A stretch of 32,988 nucleotides of DNA from the NCBI GenBank assembly GCA_009731375.1, contig BJOX01000289.1, forward strand, positions 516,341-549,328, in the 5' to 3' direction. A program made the translations under genes and the position numbers. The DNA comes from Paulinella micropora. Its lineage: Eukaryota > Cercozoa > Imbricatea > Euglyphida. Positions 1-7,800 of this stretch are shown in pieces; position 1 is the stretch's first letter, and every line of letters starts with the position of its first letter. The notes below the pieces were generated by a model, which saw only the letters and a program-made list of their open reading frames with translations, was not told the DNA's origin and made no database searches.

Positions 1-1
1 C

Positions 2-2149
2 GTCGTGGCGGGCCTGTACGACCTCGTGCCGACGAGCGAACTCGACGCGCTGGCCGCGAGCACGTGTGCGGCGCTCGCGATTTCTCACCCGGCGTACGGA
101 GAGCTGGGTGGTCGTCTCCTGGCCTCCAACCACGCAAAGCAGTGCCCATCGACCTTCAGCGAATGCACGGAAAGGCTTAGGTGGGGTATGGACCCAGCCT
201 ACAGCATCTTCGTGGACCAGAACGCCGGGCAACTAAACTCGTTAATTGACGCGCGCCGCGACATGTTGTATGACTACTTTGGTTATTCGACCCTGCTCAA
301 GTCCTATTTACTCAAAGACGATCAGGGTCGTGCATGCGAGACGGCACAGTACCTTTGGCTTCGTGTGGCCGTTCACTTACATCGCCGCGAGTCCAAAGAG
401 CCACTGAAACGAATCAGAGAGACGTATGACCTCATGTCGCTGGGATTTTATACCCACGCGTCACCCACCCTTTTTAATAGTGGGCTGAGAAGAGCGGGCC
501 AGCTTTCCAGCTGCTTCTTGCTTCCTATCAAGGGCGACTCGTTGAGCGACATCTATGACACGATCAAAGACGTTGCTCTTATCAGCAAGGGAGGGGGCGG
601 GCTGGGCGTTCACCTTGGGTGTGTGAGAAGCAAGGGCTCTCTGATACGCAGCACGTGCGGAGCATCAGACGGTGTTATACCCTTGTGCAGAGTGTTGAAC
701 CAGACCGCTCGCTACGCGAACCAGGCAGGCAAGAGACGGGGTGCTGTAGCAGTGTATCTGCCAATTCATCACGCAGACGTCTTCGAGTTTTTGGAACTTA
801 AACGAGTTACTGGCTCCGAAGAACTGCGAGCCCGAGACTTGTTTTTAGGACTTACAGTCAACGACCTCTTCATGGAGCGTGTAGAACAGGATCAACAATG
901 GTCCCTTTTTTGCCCGGACGAAACGGGCGTAGGTGACCTGGACGCCTTCTATGGCAGGGAGTTTGAGTCCCAGTACACGCGGGCCGAGAGGATGGGCCTG
1001 GCGAGGCGCACCGTCAAAGCGCGCGAGCTCTGGAGCGCTGTCTGCCGCGCACAGATCGAGTCGGGCGGCGTTCCCTACATTATGTACAAGGATGCAGTGA
1101 ATACAAAATCAAACCAAAAAGCCCTGGGCACGATTCGCTGCAGCAATTTGTGCGCAGAAGTGGTCCAATACAGTTCAGGCGGCGAATGTGGCGAGCACAG
1201 TGTTTGTAATTTGGCCAGTTTGGCGCTGCCCAAGTTCGTGTCGGAGGACCGCAAGTCCTTTGATTTCGAGCTGCTGCGGTCGTGCGTGCGCACAGCTGTG
1301 CGTAACCTCGACACCGTCATCGACATTACAGAATACCCTACGGAGGAAGCCAGACGCAGCAACCTCTTGCATCGTCCGGTGGCCCTGGGTGTCAATGGCC
1401 TGGCCGACGTCCTGGCTTTGATGAAAATGCCATGGGATTCAACAGAGGCACAAAAGCTCAATGTCAAGATAGCACACGAGCTATACTATGCTGCATTGTG
1501 GGCCTCTTGCGAACTAGCACAGGAGAAGGGCGCGTACAAGAGTTTCGGCGGTTCTCCCGCTAGCAAAGGGCTCCTGCAGTTCGATCTGTGGCCCGGCAAG
1601 GAGCAGCCGGACGACCGCTGGGACTCGCTCCGCCTGAGCATCACCAAGTATGGGCTACGAAACTCACAGCTAATTGCCTACATGCCGACTGCCACGACTG
1701 CTCAGATCCTGGGTAACTTCGAATCTTTCGAGCCTGCCCACTCGAATGTCTTTGTGCGCCGGGTGCTCTCTGGCGAGCACGTCGTGTGGAACAAACACCT
1801 GGTGCGCGAGCTAGAAGAGCGCGGGCTCTGGAACGAGCAGCTCAGGGCTAAAATCATTGCCGACAGCGGTTCTGTGCAAGGGTGCGACCTGCCCCAAGAC
1901 ATCAAAAACATCTACAAGACAGTGTGGGAAATCCCCCTGCGCTTGCAGCTGCACTTGGCGGCCGACCGCGGGCCGTTCGTGTGCGGTTCGCAATCGCTCA
2001 ATTTACACGTGACGAATCCCACTGAACGCAGAGTCAGCAGCGCTTTGTTCTATGCGTGGCAGCTCGGTCTCAAAACTACGTATTACATACGAACCCAGGC
2101 CGCTAGCAAGGCCCTGGGACCGGCCGACTGTGCTGTCTGTGTAGCCTGA
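2..2149 (+). CDS. RNR1: Ribonucleoside-diphosphate reductase large subunit (class Ia), 5'-truncated
   Basis: This subunit reduces ribonucleoside diphosphates to deoxyribonucleotides together with the small subunit at 27663-28640, supplying dNTPs for viral DNA synthesis. Numbering residues from the GTG at position 5, the redox cysteines are C170 in QLSSCFLLP and C401 in SVCNLASLAL. The active-site N381, C383 and E385 lie in SNLCAEVV. The C-terminal tail ends in a CxxC pair (DCAVCVA) that would shuttle electrons. The frame is open to the left edge. The visible protein begins where eukaryotic R1 proteins have passed their N-terminal ATP-cone, so the true start and most of the allosteric cone lie outside the window. 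The GTG at position 5 is not the start. The 3' end is intact and stops 11 bp before the convergent gene at 2161. The family is certain from the motifs. Confidence 0.96.
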   Translation, partial: VVAGLYDLVPTSELDALAASTCAALAISHPAYGELGGRLLASNHAKQCPSTFSECTERLRWGMDPAYSIFVDQNAGQLNSLIDARRDMLYDYFGYSTLLKSYLLKDDQGRACETAQYLWLRVAVHLHRRESKEPLKRIRETYDLMSLGFYTHASPTLFNSGLRRAGQLSSCFLLPIKGDSLSDIYDTIKDVALISKGGGGLGVHLGCVRSKGSLIRSTCGASDGVIPLCRVLNQTARYANQAGKRRGAVAVYLPIHHADVFEFLELKRVTGSEELRARDLFLGLTVNDLFMERVEQDQQWSLFCPDETGVGDLDAFYGREFESQYTRAERMGLARRTVKARELWSAVCRAQIESGGVPYIMYKDAVNTKSNQKALGTIRCSNLCAEVVQYSSGGECGEHSVCNLASLALPKFVSEDRKSFDFELLRSCVRTAVRNLDTVIDITEYPTEEARRSNLLHRPVALGVNGLADVLALMKMPWDSTEAQKLNVKIAHELYYAALWASCELAQEKGAYKSFGGSPASKGLLQFDLWPGKEQPDDRWDSLRLSITKYGLRNSQLIAYMPTATTAQILGNFESFEPAHSNVFVRRVLSGEHVVWNKHLVRELEERGLWNEQLRAKIIADSGSVQGCDLPQDIKNIYKTVWEIPLRLQLHLAADRGPFVCGSQSLNLHVTNPTERRVSSALFYAWQLGLKTTYYIRTQAASKALGPADCAVCVA

Positions 2150-2160
2150 ATCCTTTTTAA

Positions 2161-2910
2161 TTAAACAAACTCTTCCTCGATTTGCATGGCACTGGAGTCC
2201 GCTCCCGAGTCTTCCTTGAGCGACACGCCGAAGGCCTCTTCTTCGGTCAGGCTAATGTCCGGGTAAGGCAGACCTTCTGTGATCTTTCGCAGCTGGACTA
2301 TCTTGAAGCCGAGCGACACTTTTTCCTGGCGCGAACACAACGTGGTCACCTGAATCAGGCATTTGACTACATCCCCCTTGGCAATCGACTGGTTGTCTCC
2401 CTCTCCTCCCAGGATCTTGGCGCCCGTCAGCGTGCAGCTCAGGCGAGCGGGCCACGCCCTGTCGCTCTTGGCGCTGGTGCGGGGTCGGGTACAGGCCTGG
2501 TAGTAAGACTTGATCTGTTCGTCTGTTTTAGCCAGAGGGCCGCTGCTTTTCACGGTGGGCAGCAGCTTGGACCTGGCCTGTACGACCAGTGCGCACATTC
2601 TTTCATCAATGGCCCTGAGGACCTGGTAGGCCTCCAACACGCTGGAATGGGTCGTGGCCTCGCGGAAGGAAAGGTCGATCGTCACCTTCTTGGAGTCCTG
2701 GAAGCTCGAAGGGTCCCAGGCCACGACCAGCGGCGGCAGCAAAAGGGTCGGGGCTTTCCCCTCGTACACGACGTTGGCGAAAATAGAACCATATGCCGCG
2801 CGCGGTTCGCCTTTCAGTGTGATCTTCGGCAGGTCCTCGGCCGGGTTGAACTTGACCGCCAGCTGCTTGCCGCCATTCGCGCCCGCGCCCTTGATTAGTT
2901 GAACAGACAT
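2161..2910 (-). CDS. Possible viral single-stranded DNA-binding protein
   Basis: The 249-aa protein begins at ATG 2910 (MSVQLIKGAG); an in-frame GTG lies 24 bp upstream but is less likely. The N-terminal part is beta-rich, with a segment reading NVVYEGKAPTLLLPPLVVAW. This recalls the nucleocytovirus and phycodnavirus family annotated as ssDNA-binding or DUF5871-like, where a 'y.GKp..lq.P.m' strand pair precedes a conserved beta sandwich. The C-terminus is strongly acidic (ADSSAMQIEEEFV), as in many phage and viral SSBs, where such a tail recruits partners. It sits divergently next to PCNA and shares a promoter region with it, which suits a replication role. The identification rests on pattern memory and context only. 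It could also be another DNA-binding protein. Confidence 0.6.
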   Translation of the reverse strand: MSVQLIKGAGANGGKQLAVKFNPAEDLPKITLKGEPRAAYGSIFANVVYEGKAPTLLLPPLVVAWDPSSFQDSKKVTIDLSFREATTHSSVLEAYQVLRAIDERMCALVVQARSKLLPTVKSSGPLAKTDEQIKSYYQACTRPRTSAKSDRAWPARLSCTLTGAKILGGEGDNQSIAKGDVVKCLIQVTTLCSRQEKVSLGFKIVQLRKITEGLPYPDISLTEEEAFGVSLKEDSGADSSAMQIEEEFV

Positions 2911-2960
2911 TTGACTTTTCTGTGCGTGTCTCACTAGCAGCAGCCGCTCCCTCCACTCGC

Positions 2961-2991
2961 CTTGATTTAAAGTGGCTCAATTCAAATCAGG
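2961..2991. promoter_or_regulatory. Bidirectional early-type promoter between SSB-like and PCNA genes
   Basis: The segment holds CTTGATTTAAAG on the plus strand, and CAATTCAAAT at 2978-2987, which reads ATTTGAATTG toward the minus-strand gene. Both resemble motifs upstream of the VLTF pair (4534-4553) and of the BRO-like gene (21920-21956). The role is inferred from recurrence and position. Confidence 0.5.
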
Positions 2992-3070
2992 AGGACCCAA
3001 AAAAGGAAATGGGTTGGAAGGGATTGGTCCTCTTTTTGCCTTTGCGCCCTCATTTTCCCAAACTCCGTCA

Positions 3071-4069
3071 ATGTCCCTAGTCTTTCTCTGGCGCACCAAG
3101 AGCGGCGGGCCTTCGTTCCGCCGGGCGATCGAGTGTCTGGCCCCGGTCCTGTTAGAGGCAAGGATTGACGCCTCGCCGACCGGCCTCGAGCTCGTCGGCG
3201 TCGCCGACGGCGTGAGCGCCGAGCTGTCTGTACCCTTTTCCGCCGAGGGGGCCGAAGGCGACTATGTCCAGTTTGGCTCTGGCAAGGTGCGCGCCGTGTT
3301 TTGCATCGACCTGAAGGAAGTGGCCAACTGGCTAACGCAGTACAGGCCCGAAATGACTTTGGAACTCTCGCTGGACAGCGACAACCAGTTGAACCTCAAG
3401 ATGTACAGTGAAAGCAGGAGCTTCGAACACAACAGTGCCCTGTCCAACCTGCGCGTGCCGGCGGACATGGTCGCGATGGACGGCAACGCCACCAGGTGCG
3501 ACCAGTTGGCCGACGTGAGCTCGGCCGCGCTGTGTGCGGTGGCCAGGCACCACCACAAGACCAATTCGCACGCGCGCTTCTACGTCGCCGGCGACCGGCT
3601 GGTCACCGAGTCCTGTCTGCTCGACGTCTCGGAACAGCGCAAGAGCAGCACTTACCTGTCAGGGGTCGTTTCGCACACCGAAGTCGGGCGGCCCAAGATG
3701 CGTGCCGACCCGACCGGCCAGGCAGGCGACGGGCTTTTCTATTCGCTGGACACAGTCAAGAAGATCCTCAAGGCCTCGAGTTTCCAGGAACGCAAGAAGG
3801 GGCGCGTGATGCTCGGGCTCAACAAGGACGGGCCGCTCGTGCTGGTGTTTAGCCGTGGTGCGAGCTACCTGAAATTCGCCATCATCTCGTCGAGCGCCGC
3901 TGCCGAAGAAGAAGAGCAACCTACGGTCGAGCCGCCCGAGTTGCTCGAGCGGCAGGAGAGCGGGTGCGTGCCAAAGGTGATTAAGAGGAAGAACAAACAG
4001 GCTTCTTCGTCCGCGCGCGTCAAGAAGCAGAAAGTAAACGCAGTCCCGGAAGCCGCGAAAGGCGCTTGA
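3071..4069 (+). CDS. PCNA: PCNA-like sliding clamp
   Basis: This is a 332-aa DNA sliding clamp that would tether the replicative polymerase. The ATG at 3071 (MSLVFLWRTK) is chosen; an in-frame GTG at 2972 would place the coding start inside the promoter. The N-terminal half has the PCNA pattern, with SFRRAIECLAPVLLEA followed by IDASPTGLELVGVADG, equivalent to the 'f..i+.l..l..ea.f....gl.l...D' signature. The core ends with PLVLVFSRGASYLKFAII, matching the last strands of the clamp. A Lys-rich tail of about 70 residues (KVIKRKNKQASSS, RVKKQKVN) extends beyond the usual length of about 260 aa and may be a nuclear-localisation or DNA-contact tail. The last 50 bp overlap the convergent VLTF2-like gene. 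AATAAA at 4098-4103 lies just downstream. Confidence 0.85.
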   Translation: MSLVFLWRTKSGGPSFRRAIECLAPVLLEARIDASPTGLELVGVADGVSAELSVPFSAEGAEGDYVQFGSGKVRAVFCIDLKEVANWLTQYRPEMTLELSLDSDNQLNLKMYSESRSFEHNSALSNLRVPADMVAMDGNATRCDQLADVSSAALCAVARHHHKTNSHARFYVAGDRLVTESCLLDVSEQRKSSTYLSGVVSHTEVGRPKMRADPTGQAGDGLFYSLDTVKKILKASSFQERKKGRVMLGLNKDGPLVLVFSRGASYLKFAIISSSAAAEEEEQPTVEPPELLERQESGCVPKVIKRKNKQASSSARVKKQKVNAVPEAAKGA

Positions 4070-4487
4070 TGACGTAGGCTTTGCCTTGGTTAGGCCCAAT
4101 AAAGTGTTTCTGTGTTGGCTGTCTTTTGGCTAGTGGCAGCACCCAGTCCCGGACCCCTCCTACCTGCCGGAATTCCGAAATGGTCATGGTACCCCCGTAC
4201 TCGAGCAAATTCCATCTAGCCGGGGCTGGTCGTATCAGTTGCTGACGGAGGTTCAGACGCAGAAAGGAGTGAAGCAGGTCTCCGGCCTGTGAGCGCAGAG
4301 ATTCCGGCACGCCGTAGCTGACAAAGGCCCATGCACAGGCCGGCGTACAAAACAGGCCGAAGACGTACAGGTAGCCCTTGACGGGTGCGTACGCCACAGG
4401 AAGCTCGAACCACCTCCCGTCCTCGCGTGCACTCGGGTGGCCGCAGTGCAGGCAGAGCCTCTTGCGGTGTATCTCTGTGCCTTCCAT
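4020..4487 (-). CDS. VLTF2-like zinc-finger late transcription factor
   Basis: The 155-aa protein starts at ATG 4487 (MEGTEIHRKR); the upstream in-frame GTG at 4532 would overlap the promoter palindrome. It has a treble-clef/MYM-like zinc site, C12-x2-C15 (CLHCG) and C47-x3-C51 (FCTPAC), separated by an LPVAY segment and an aromatic YLYVFGLF strand. This layout is typical of nucleocytovirus VLTF2/A1-like late transcription factors. The rest is short and mixed, with a basic C-terminus. The neighbouring VLTF3 gene is transcribed divergently from a shared promoter, so two predicted late transcription factors appear co-regulated. The 3' end overlaps the PCNA 3' end by 50 bp, so its last residues are constrained by the clamp tail. 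Assignment to VLTF2 rather than another FCS-type zinc protein is likely but not proven. Confidence 0.65.
   Translation of the reverse strand: MEGTEIHRKRLCLHCGHPSAREDGRWFELPVAYAPVKGYLYVFGLFCTPACAWAFVSYGVPESLRSQAGDLLHSFLRLNLRQQLIRPAPARWNLLEYGGTMTISEFRQVGGVRDWVLPLAKRQPTQKHFIGPNQGKAYVIKRLSRLPGLRLLSAS
4098..4103 (+). terminator. Candidate polyadenylation signal of PCNA
   Basis: A canonical AATAAA lies 29 bp after the PCNA stop, followed by a GT-rich stretch (gtgtttctgtgttgg). This is the usual layout of a eukaryotic poly(A) site. It falls inside the opposite-strand VLTF2-like coding region. Confidence 0.4.
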
Positions 4488-4533
4488 TTTTCTCGCCTTT
4501 GTCGCGGAGGGAGCCAAGAAAACGAATTGCACT

Positions 4534-4553
4534 GCCCTGATTTAAATCAGGGC
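4534..4553. promoter_or_regulatory. 20-bp perfect palindrome in the VLTF2-like/VLTF3 divergent promoter
   Basis: The arms gccctgattt and aaatcagggc form a perfect palindrome with no spacer. It lies 46 bp upstream of the VLTF2-like ATG and 52 bp upstream of the VLTF3 ATG. The symmetric core GATTTAAATC recurs at 5437-5448 and 7693-7702, and in half-form at 2961-2970, which suggests a dimeric regulator or a bidirectional core promoter. Confidence 0.6.
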
Positions 4554-4605
4554 GCTGTCGAGGATTCATTTCCCCGCCCCCTCTGCAGGCACACAAGTGC
4601 GGTGG

Positions 4606-5460
4606 ATGTGCGACCACGAATTCGTCTTCAACCAAGAAACGAGCGGGACCTTTTGCAAGAAATGCGGTCTGGTAGGGAGAGAGCACTCGCTGTACGGGGC
4701 GAACCAGTTCTTGGTGAATGGCCGGATGCGGGGGGACGAGGGCGAAATGACGGAGCAGCCAAGGCGCCCGCAGGGTTATACCCGCTTATCGAGATTTCGC
4801 GAGATTACACGACAGGTGTTTGGGCTGAGGGGGGTTCATCAGAAGCCGCTAGTCAGCCAGGCCTTGCTGCAGCTGGCGAGAGATCTCTGCCACAAGTGGA
4901 GAGTGAATGGCACGGAGATTACCCCGTTGAAGTTGATCTATCTGTTCAAAAAGAGTCGTCTCGGCCCACTTTCGCTGGACCGAGCGGCTTGCCTCGCTTA
5001 TCTTCTCGGCGGCTCGAAGGACAGGCTGACGCGCGGGGCCGAGCCCACCCGCGAAGTGCTCCGAGACCTCGAGACGCTGTTCCGTCGCGTGGACGGGGCG
5101 TGGCCGACGGTGAGGGCGCTGCTCAAGGCCCGTTTCGGTTGGTCCCGTGTCTGCTTTATCAATTATTCTTCGCTCCTCAGAGCACTGCTAGAACTCATGC
5201 AACAGCCCGCGCTCGCCGCGCGCGTGCCGCCACTCTTGCAGAGCGAAAGCAGGCACCGGCAGACGGCGATCTGGGCAGCCATCTGCCAGACACTGAACTT
5301 TCCCTTTTTACCCATCACCGGCAACCTGCTGACCCCGCCCGACGGCAACGCCAGGCCGAGAGAGAGCCATCTTCTCGGTTCCAAGCCGCTCCGCAAAAAA
5401 CGGAAGAAGGCCCGTCGCGCGACTGCTGTGCATGGTGGATTTAAATCCTCTCGATTTTAA
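4606..5460 (+). CDS. VLTF3: VLTF3-like late transcription factor
   Basis: The 284-aa protein starts at ATG 4606; a GTG lies 9 bp upstream. It opens with a zinc ribbon whose ligands are C2, H4, C17 and C20 (CDHEF...FCKKCGLVG). Next comes the VLTF3 signature: GYTRLSRFREITRQVFGL corresponds to the family 'y.r..hF.e.l.q.q', and FINYSSLLRALLEL corresponds to 'NFlsYsyvl.k..ell'. Then IWAAICQTLNFPFLPI corresponds to 'D.iWk.iC..l.w.fipsi'. VLTF3 is a near-universal nucleocytovirus gene that activates late transcription. The C-terminus is basic (KPLRKKRKKARR), suggesting a nuclear signal or DNA contact. It is divergent from the VLTF2-like gene across the 4534-4553 palindrome. The order of motifs makes this a confident call. 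Confidence 0.88.
   Translation: MCDHEFVFNQETSGTFCKKCGLVGREHSLYGANQFLVNGRMRGDEGEMTEQPRRPQGYTRLSRFREITRQVFGLRGVHQKPLVSQALLQLARDLCHKWRVNGTEITPLKLIYLFKKSRLGPLSLDRAACLAYLLGGSKDRLTRGAEPTREVLRDLETLFRRVDGAWPTVRALLKARFGWSRVCFINYSSLLRALLELMQQPALAARVPPLLQSESRHRQTAIWAAICQTLNFPFLPITGNLLTPPDGNARPRESHLLGSKPLRKKRKKARRATAVHGGFKSSRF
5437..5448. promoter_or_regulatory. Early-type palindromic motif upstream of the protelomerase gene
   Basis: GGATTTAAATCC is a 12-bp perfect palindrome sharing the GATTTAAATC core of the VLTF promoter. It overlaps the 3' end of VLTF3 and lies 61 bp before the ATG at 5510. Confidence 0.4.
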
Positions 5461-5509
5461 TCACTGAGTAAAAAAAAAGAGGGTAGCCAAAATATTAACA
5501 GAAAACACG

Positions 5510-7699
5510 ATGGACACGCTGCACGCCACGGAGCGGAAAGAGATCGCGAAGCCGGACGTCAAAGTGGCGCCGGGCCACGGCGAGCTCGCCGCGTGGGGCA
5601 AGAAGGCCGGAGTTCCCTTAGCCCAAGGGCTGCCGGCCGTCAAATTTACTGCCACTGTCTGGCGCAAGTACCGGGCGTCGTTTGTGGCGGGCCTCGACAA
5701 GCTCGTGAAGCTCTCGGCCAAGCAGTACCAGGCGCTGCTGGGCAGGGTCCGCCTGTCCGCGCTCGGGGTGGACGCGTCGCGCTTCGAGCGCTCGGCCGAG
5801 CTGGAGGGAATTATCGAGTTTTGGACGGAGCACTGGGGCGACTACTTTATCTTTCCCAAGAACAGCAAGATGCGGGTGGGCGATTTCCTCCGGAAGACCC
5901 ACACGGGCTTGCAGGGCTCTGGGTCCTTTTTCACCTCGAACGAAGGAGGGCGCGCGGCCTTTCGGGTGAGCGACGACCTCCGCCGGCTGCCCACCGGCGA
6001 CGACTGGGAGGGCGGCGAACTGACGTTCAGGCAGGCCCTCTACGGCCCGCACGAGGGCTCGGTCGAAGGCTGCGACGGCAACACGAAACCGCTCCGTGAC
6101 TGCCTGCTCGCGCACTGCCGGATGTTCTTGCGCTACCCCGACGACGTCCTTAGCTACGCGAAAGTGCTCAATGACCTGGTGGACGCGGTAGCTCCCGGCG
6201 CCAAGACCAGGCACCAGAGCTACACTGAATTCAGGCAGTGGCTGCTCGGTGGCGAGGACGCCAAGGGCAACCTGCAGACCCCCTTTGGGCTGGAGGTCGC
6301 GCGCTTCGTGCTGCAGAACGGGCTGTTCAGCGACCCGAACATGAGCGCCGGCACGGCGAAAAGAACGAAAGAAAACCGGACCGAAAAGATGGAGCACCAA
6401 CACGCCATCCACGAGGAGACCTGGCTGGCTTGGCTCGACTCGCTGTATCAGGCCCTGCTGGCGGAGAGCGCGGGCGTGCACCAGGCCCCCGACTCGCCGT
6501 TTTTGCCTACCGTCGACAGGCCACTGTGGGGGCTGGAGGCGGTTTTCCTGATGGCCGCGCTGGGCATGCGAGGGATAGAAGTGGCCAAGTTCTCTGACTT
6601 GGGCGCGCTGGACGAAAAGCAGCAACAGGACAGGGTCTTCTCCAGCATCGCGCTCAGCCGCCACGTCTCGCAGATCGGCCAAGCCAAGAAGGGCTGGCTG
6701 ACCTACGACCCGCCGGAAGACGACGGTGGCGAGTGGACGCTGGCGGCCGTGCCGAAGCCCATCGGCCTGCTGACCGCCGACACCAACGGCATCCTGCAGA
6801 TCTTTGGGCACATGCGCAAGCTGATTGACACCCACCTCGAGTACCGCGCACAGCACTCGGGCGGCCAGAAGCTCAAGCAGGCCGACCGCCCGCCGTCCGA
6901 CTACACTTCGACCGCCGACCTGCCGCCGCCGCAGCAGCAGCAGCAACAGCCCAAGCAGAAAAAGCAAAAGACGGCCGCCGTCTCTGCCTGGGCCAAGCGA
7001 GTTCTGGACCGGCCCGACGGCACGAGCGCCATTGCCGCGCTAGGCAACGCCGAGGCCATGACCGTGCTGAACGGCGCGGGGCTGGAAAAATGCTTCGACT
7101 ACCTCATGGAACACTACTCTAAATTTACGGGCAAGATCGACAAGCCCCTGCCGAACAAGCACATGCTGCGAGCGCTGTACGGTGAAGTGGCCTACGCGCT
7201 GTACGGCGAGGGCTCCCTGGTCTCCAGGCCGCTGTTCTTGTCTCGAGTGCTGGCGCACGCGAACCAGGACCTGAACTCGCAGCTTTTCTACCAGCAGGTC
7301 TTCCTCGTCAGGCGGGAAACACCGCTGCTCGACACCGTGACGGACGTGAACGTCAAGAAACTGATCCAGGACCTGATGCTGCAGTCGAGCCAGCTGGCGG
7401 CCCAGTACCGGGAGGCACTGGGCGCCGTGCCGCGGCCCGCGGTGCCACCGCCACCACCGGCCGCTGCCGGGCAGCGCGAGTCCAAGCACGAGGCCCTCAA
7501 GCGCCGGGCCCTGGCCTTTTTCAACTTGCACAAGGCAGAGAACCTGGCCAAGCTCAGGGACCCGGCGTTCTGGCGCGGGCCGCACCAGCACACTTTTCCG
7601 GTCGCCCCGGCCACCCGGTTCGCCGGCCTGGTCAGCGACCTACTGGACAGGTCGGTGCCACCGGAACAATTGAGCACAATGTTTGCCGAACTGATTTAA
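5510..7699 (+). CDS. Protelomerase-like tyrosine recombinase (telomere resolvase)
   Basis: This 729-aa protein carries tyrosine-recombinase catalytic residues in order: R353 in LGMRGIEVAKF, a lysine at 392-393 in QAKKGW, H550-x2-R553 in KHMLRALYGEVAYALYG, H582 in RVLAHANQDLNSQ and Y593 in LFYQQVFLV. The text around the second arginine (RALYGEVAY) and the tyrosine (QDLNSQLFYQQVF) resembles telomere resolvases such as TelK/TelN more than ordinary integrases. The large N-terminal part, about 340 residues before the first catalytic Arg, also fits that family of roughly 500-700 aa. A Pro/Gln insert at 471-487 separates the catalytic halves. Such enzymes cut an inverted repeat and rejoin it as closed hairpin ends. 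If correct, the genome is linear with hairpin telomeres and replicated concatemers are resolved by this protein. An ordinary integrase is the alternative. Confidence 0.75.
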   Translation: MDTLHATERKEIAKPDVKVAPGHGELAAWGKKAGVPLAQGLPAVKFTATVWRKYRASFVAGLDKLVKLSAKQYQALLGRVRLSALGVDASRFERSAELEGIIEFWTEHWGDYFIFPKNSKMRVGDFLRKTHTGLQGSGSFFTSNEGGRAAFRVSDDLRRLPTGDDWEGGELTFRQALYGPHEGSVEGCDGNTKPLRDCLLAHCRMFLRYPDDVLSYAKVLNDLVDAVAPGAKTRHQSYTEFRQWLLGGEDAKGNLQTPFGLEVARFVLQNGLFSDPNMSAGTAKRTKENRTEKMEHQHAIHEETWLAWLDSLYQALLAESAGVHQAPDSPFLPTVDRPLWGLEAVFLMAALGMRGIEVAKFSDLGALDEKQQQDRVFSSIALSRHVSQIGQAKKGWLTYDPPEDDGGEWTLAAVPKPIGLLTADTNGILQIFGHMRKLIDTHLEYRAQHSGGQKLKQADRPPSDYTSTADLPPPQQQQQQPKQKKQKTAAVSAWAKRVLDRPDGTSAIAALGNAEAMTVLNGAGLEKCFDYLMEHYSKFTGKIDKPLPNKHMLRALYGEVAYALYGEGSLVSRPLFLSRVLAHANQDLNSQLFYQQVFLVRRETPLLDTVTDVNVKKLIQDLMLQSSQLAAQYREALGAVPRPAVPPPPPAAAGQRESKHEALKRRALAFFNLHKAENLAKLRDPAFWRGPHQHTFPVAPATRFAGLVSDLLDRSVPPEQLSTMFAELI

Positions 7700-7702
7700 A
7701 TC
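7693..7702. promoter_or_regulatory. GATTTAAATC motif overlapping the protelomerase stop
   Basis: A 10-bp perfect palindrome, identical to the core of the VLTF promoter palindrome, spans the protelomerase stop codon. It lies 98 bp upstream of the next gene (7801). It could serve that gene or be coincidental. Confidence 0.3.
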
Positions 7703-7800
7703 GGATGGACCCGGCGCTTTTTCTAGAACATTCTGGCCCCACTTGTCCGTTACTTTTTTACTCATCGTGACCAGCTCACAATTCGTCCCGGAGCCAAGAC

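Noticed and set aside
2182-2898. 238-codon plus-strand frame opposite the ssDNA-binding-like gene
   Set aside because: It is an antisense shadow. The minus-strand frame has a better start, a shared promoter and an SSB-like acidic tail.
4437-5444. 335-codon plus-strand frame overlapping VLTF3
   Set aside because: It is in a different frame from VLTF3, whose zinc ribbon and C-terminal signature are clear. The frame is Arg/Ala-rich and begins inside the opposite-strand gene.
5618-6967. 449-codon open frame on the minus strand inside the protelomerase gene
   Set aside because: It is antisense to a gene with clear catalytic motifs, has Arg/Val/Leu-rich shadow composition, and has no upstream motif or recognisable domain. 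High GC makes long antisense frames common here.
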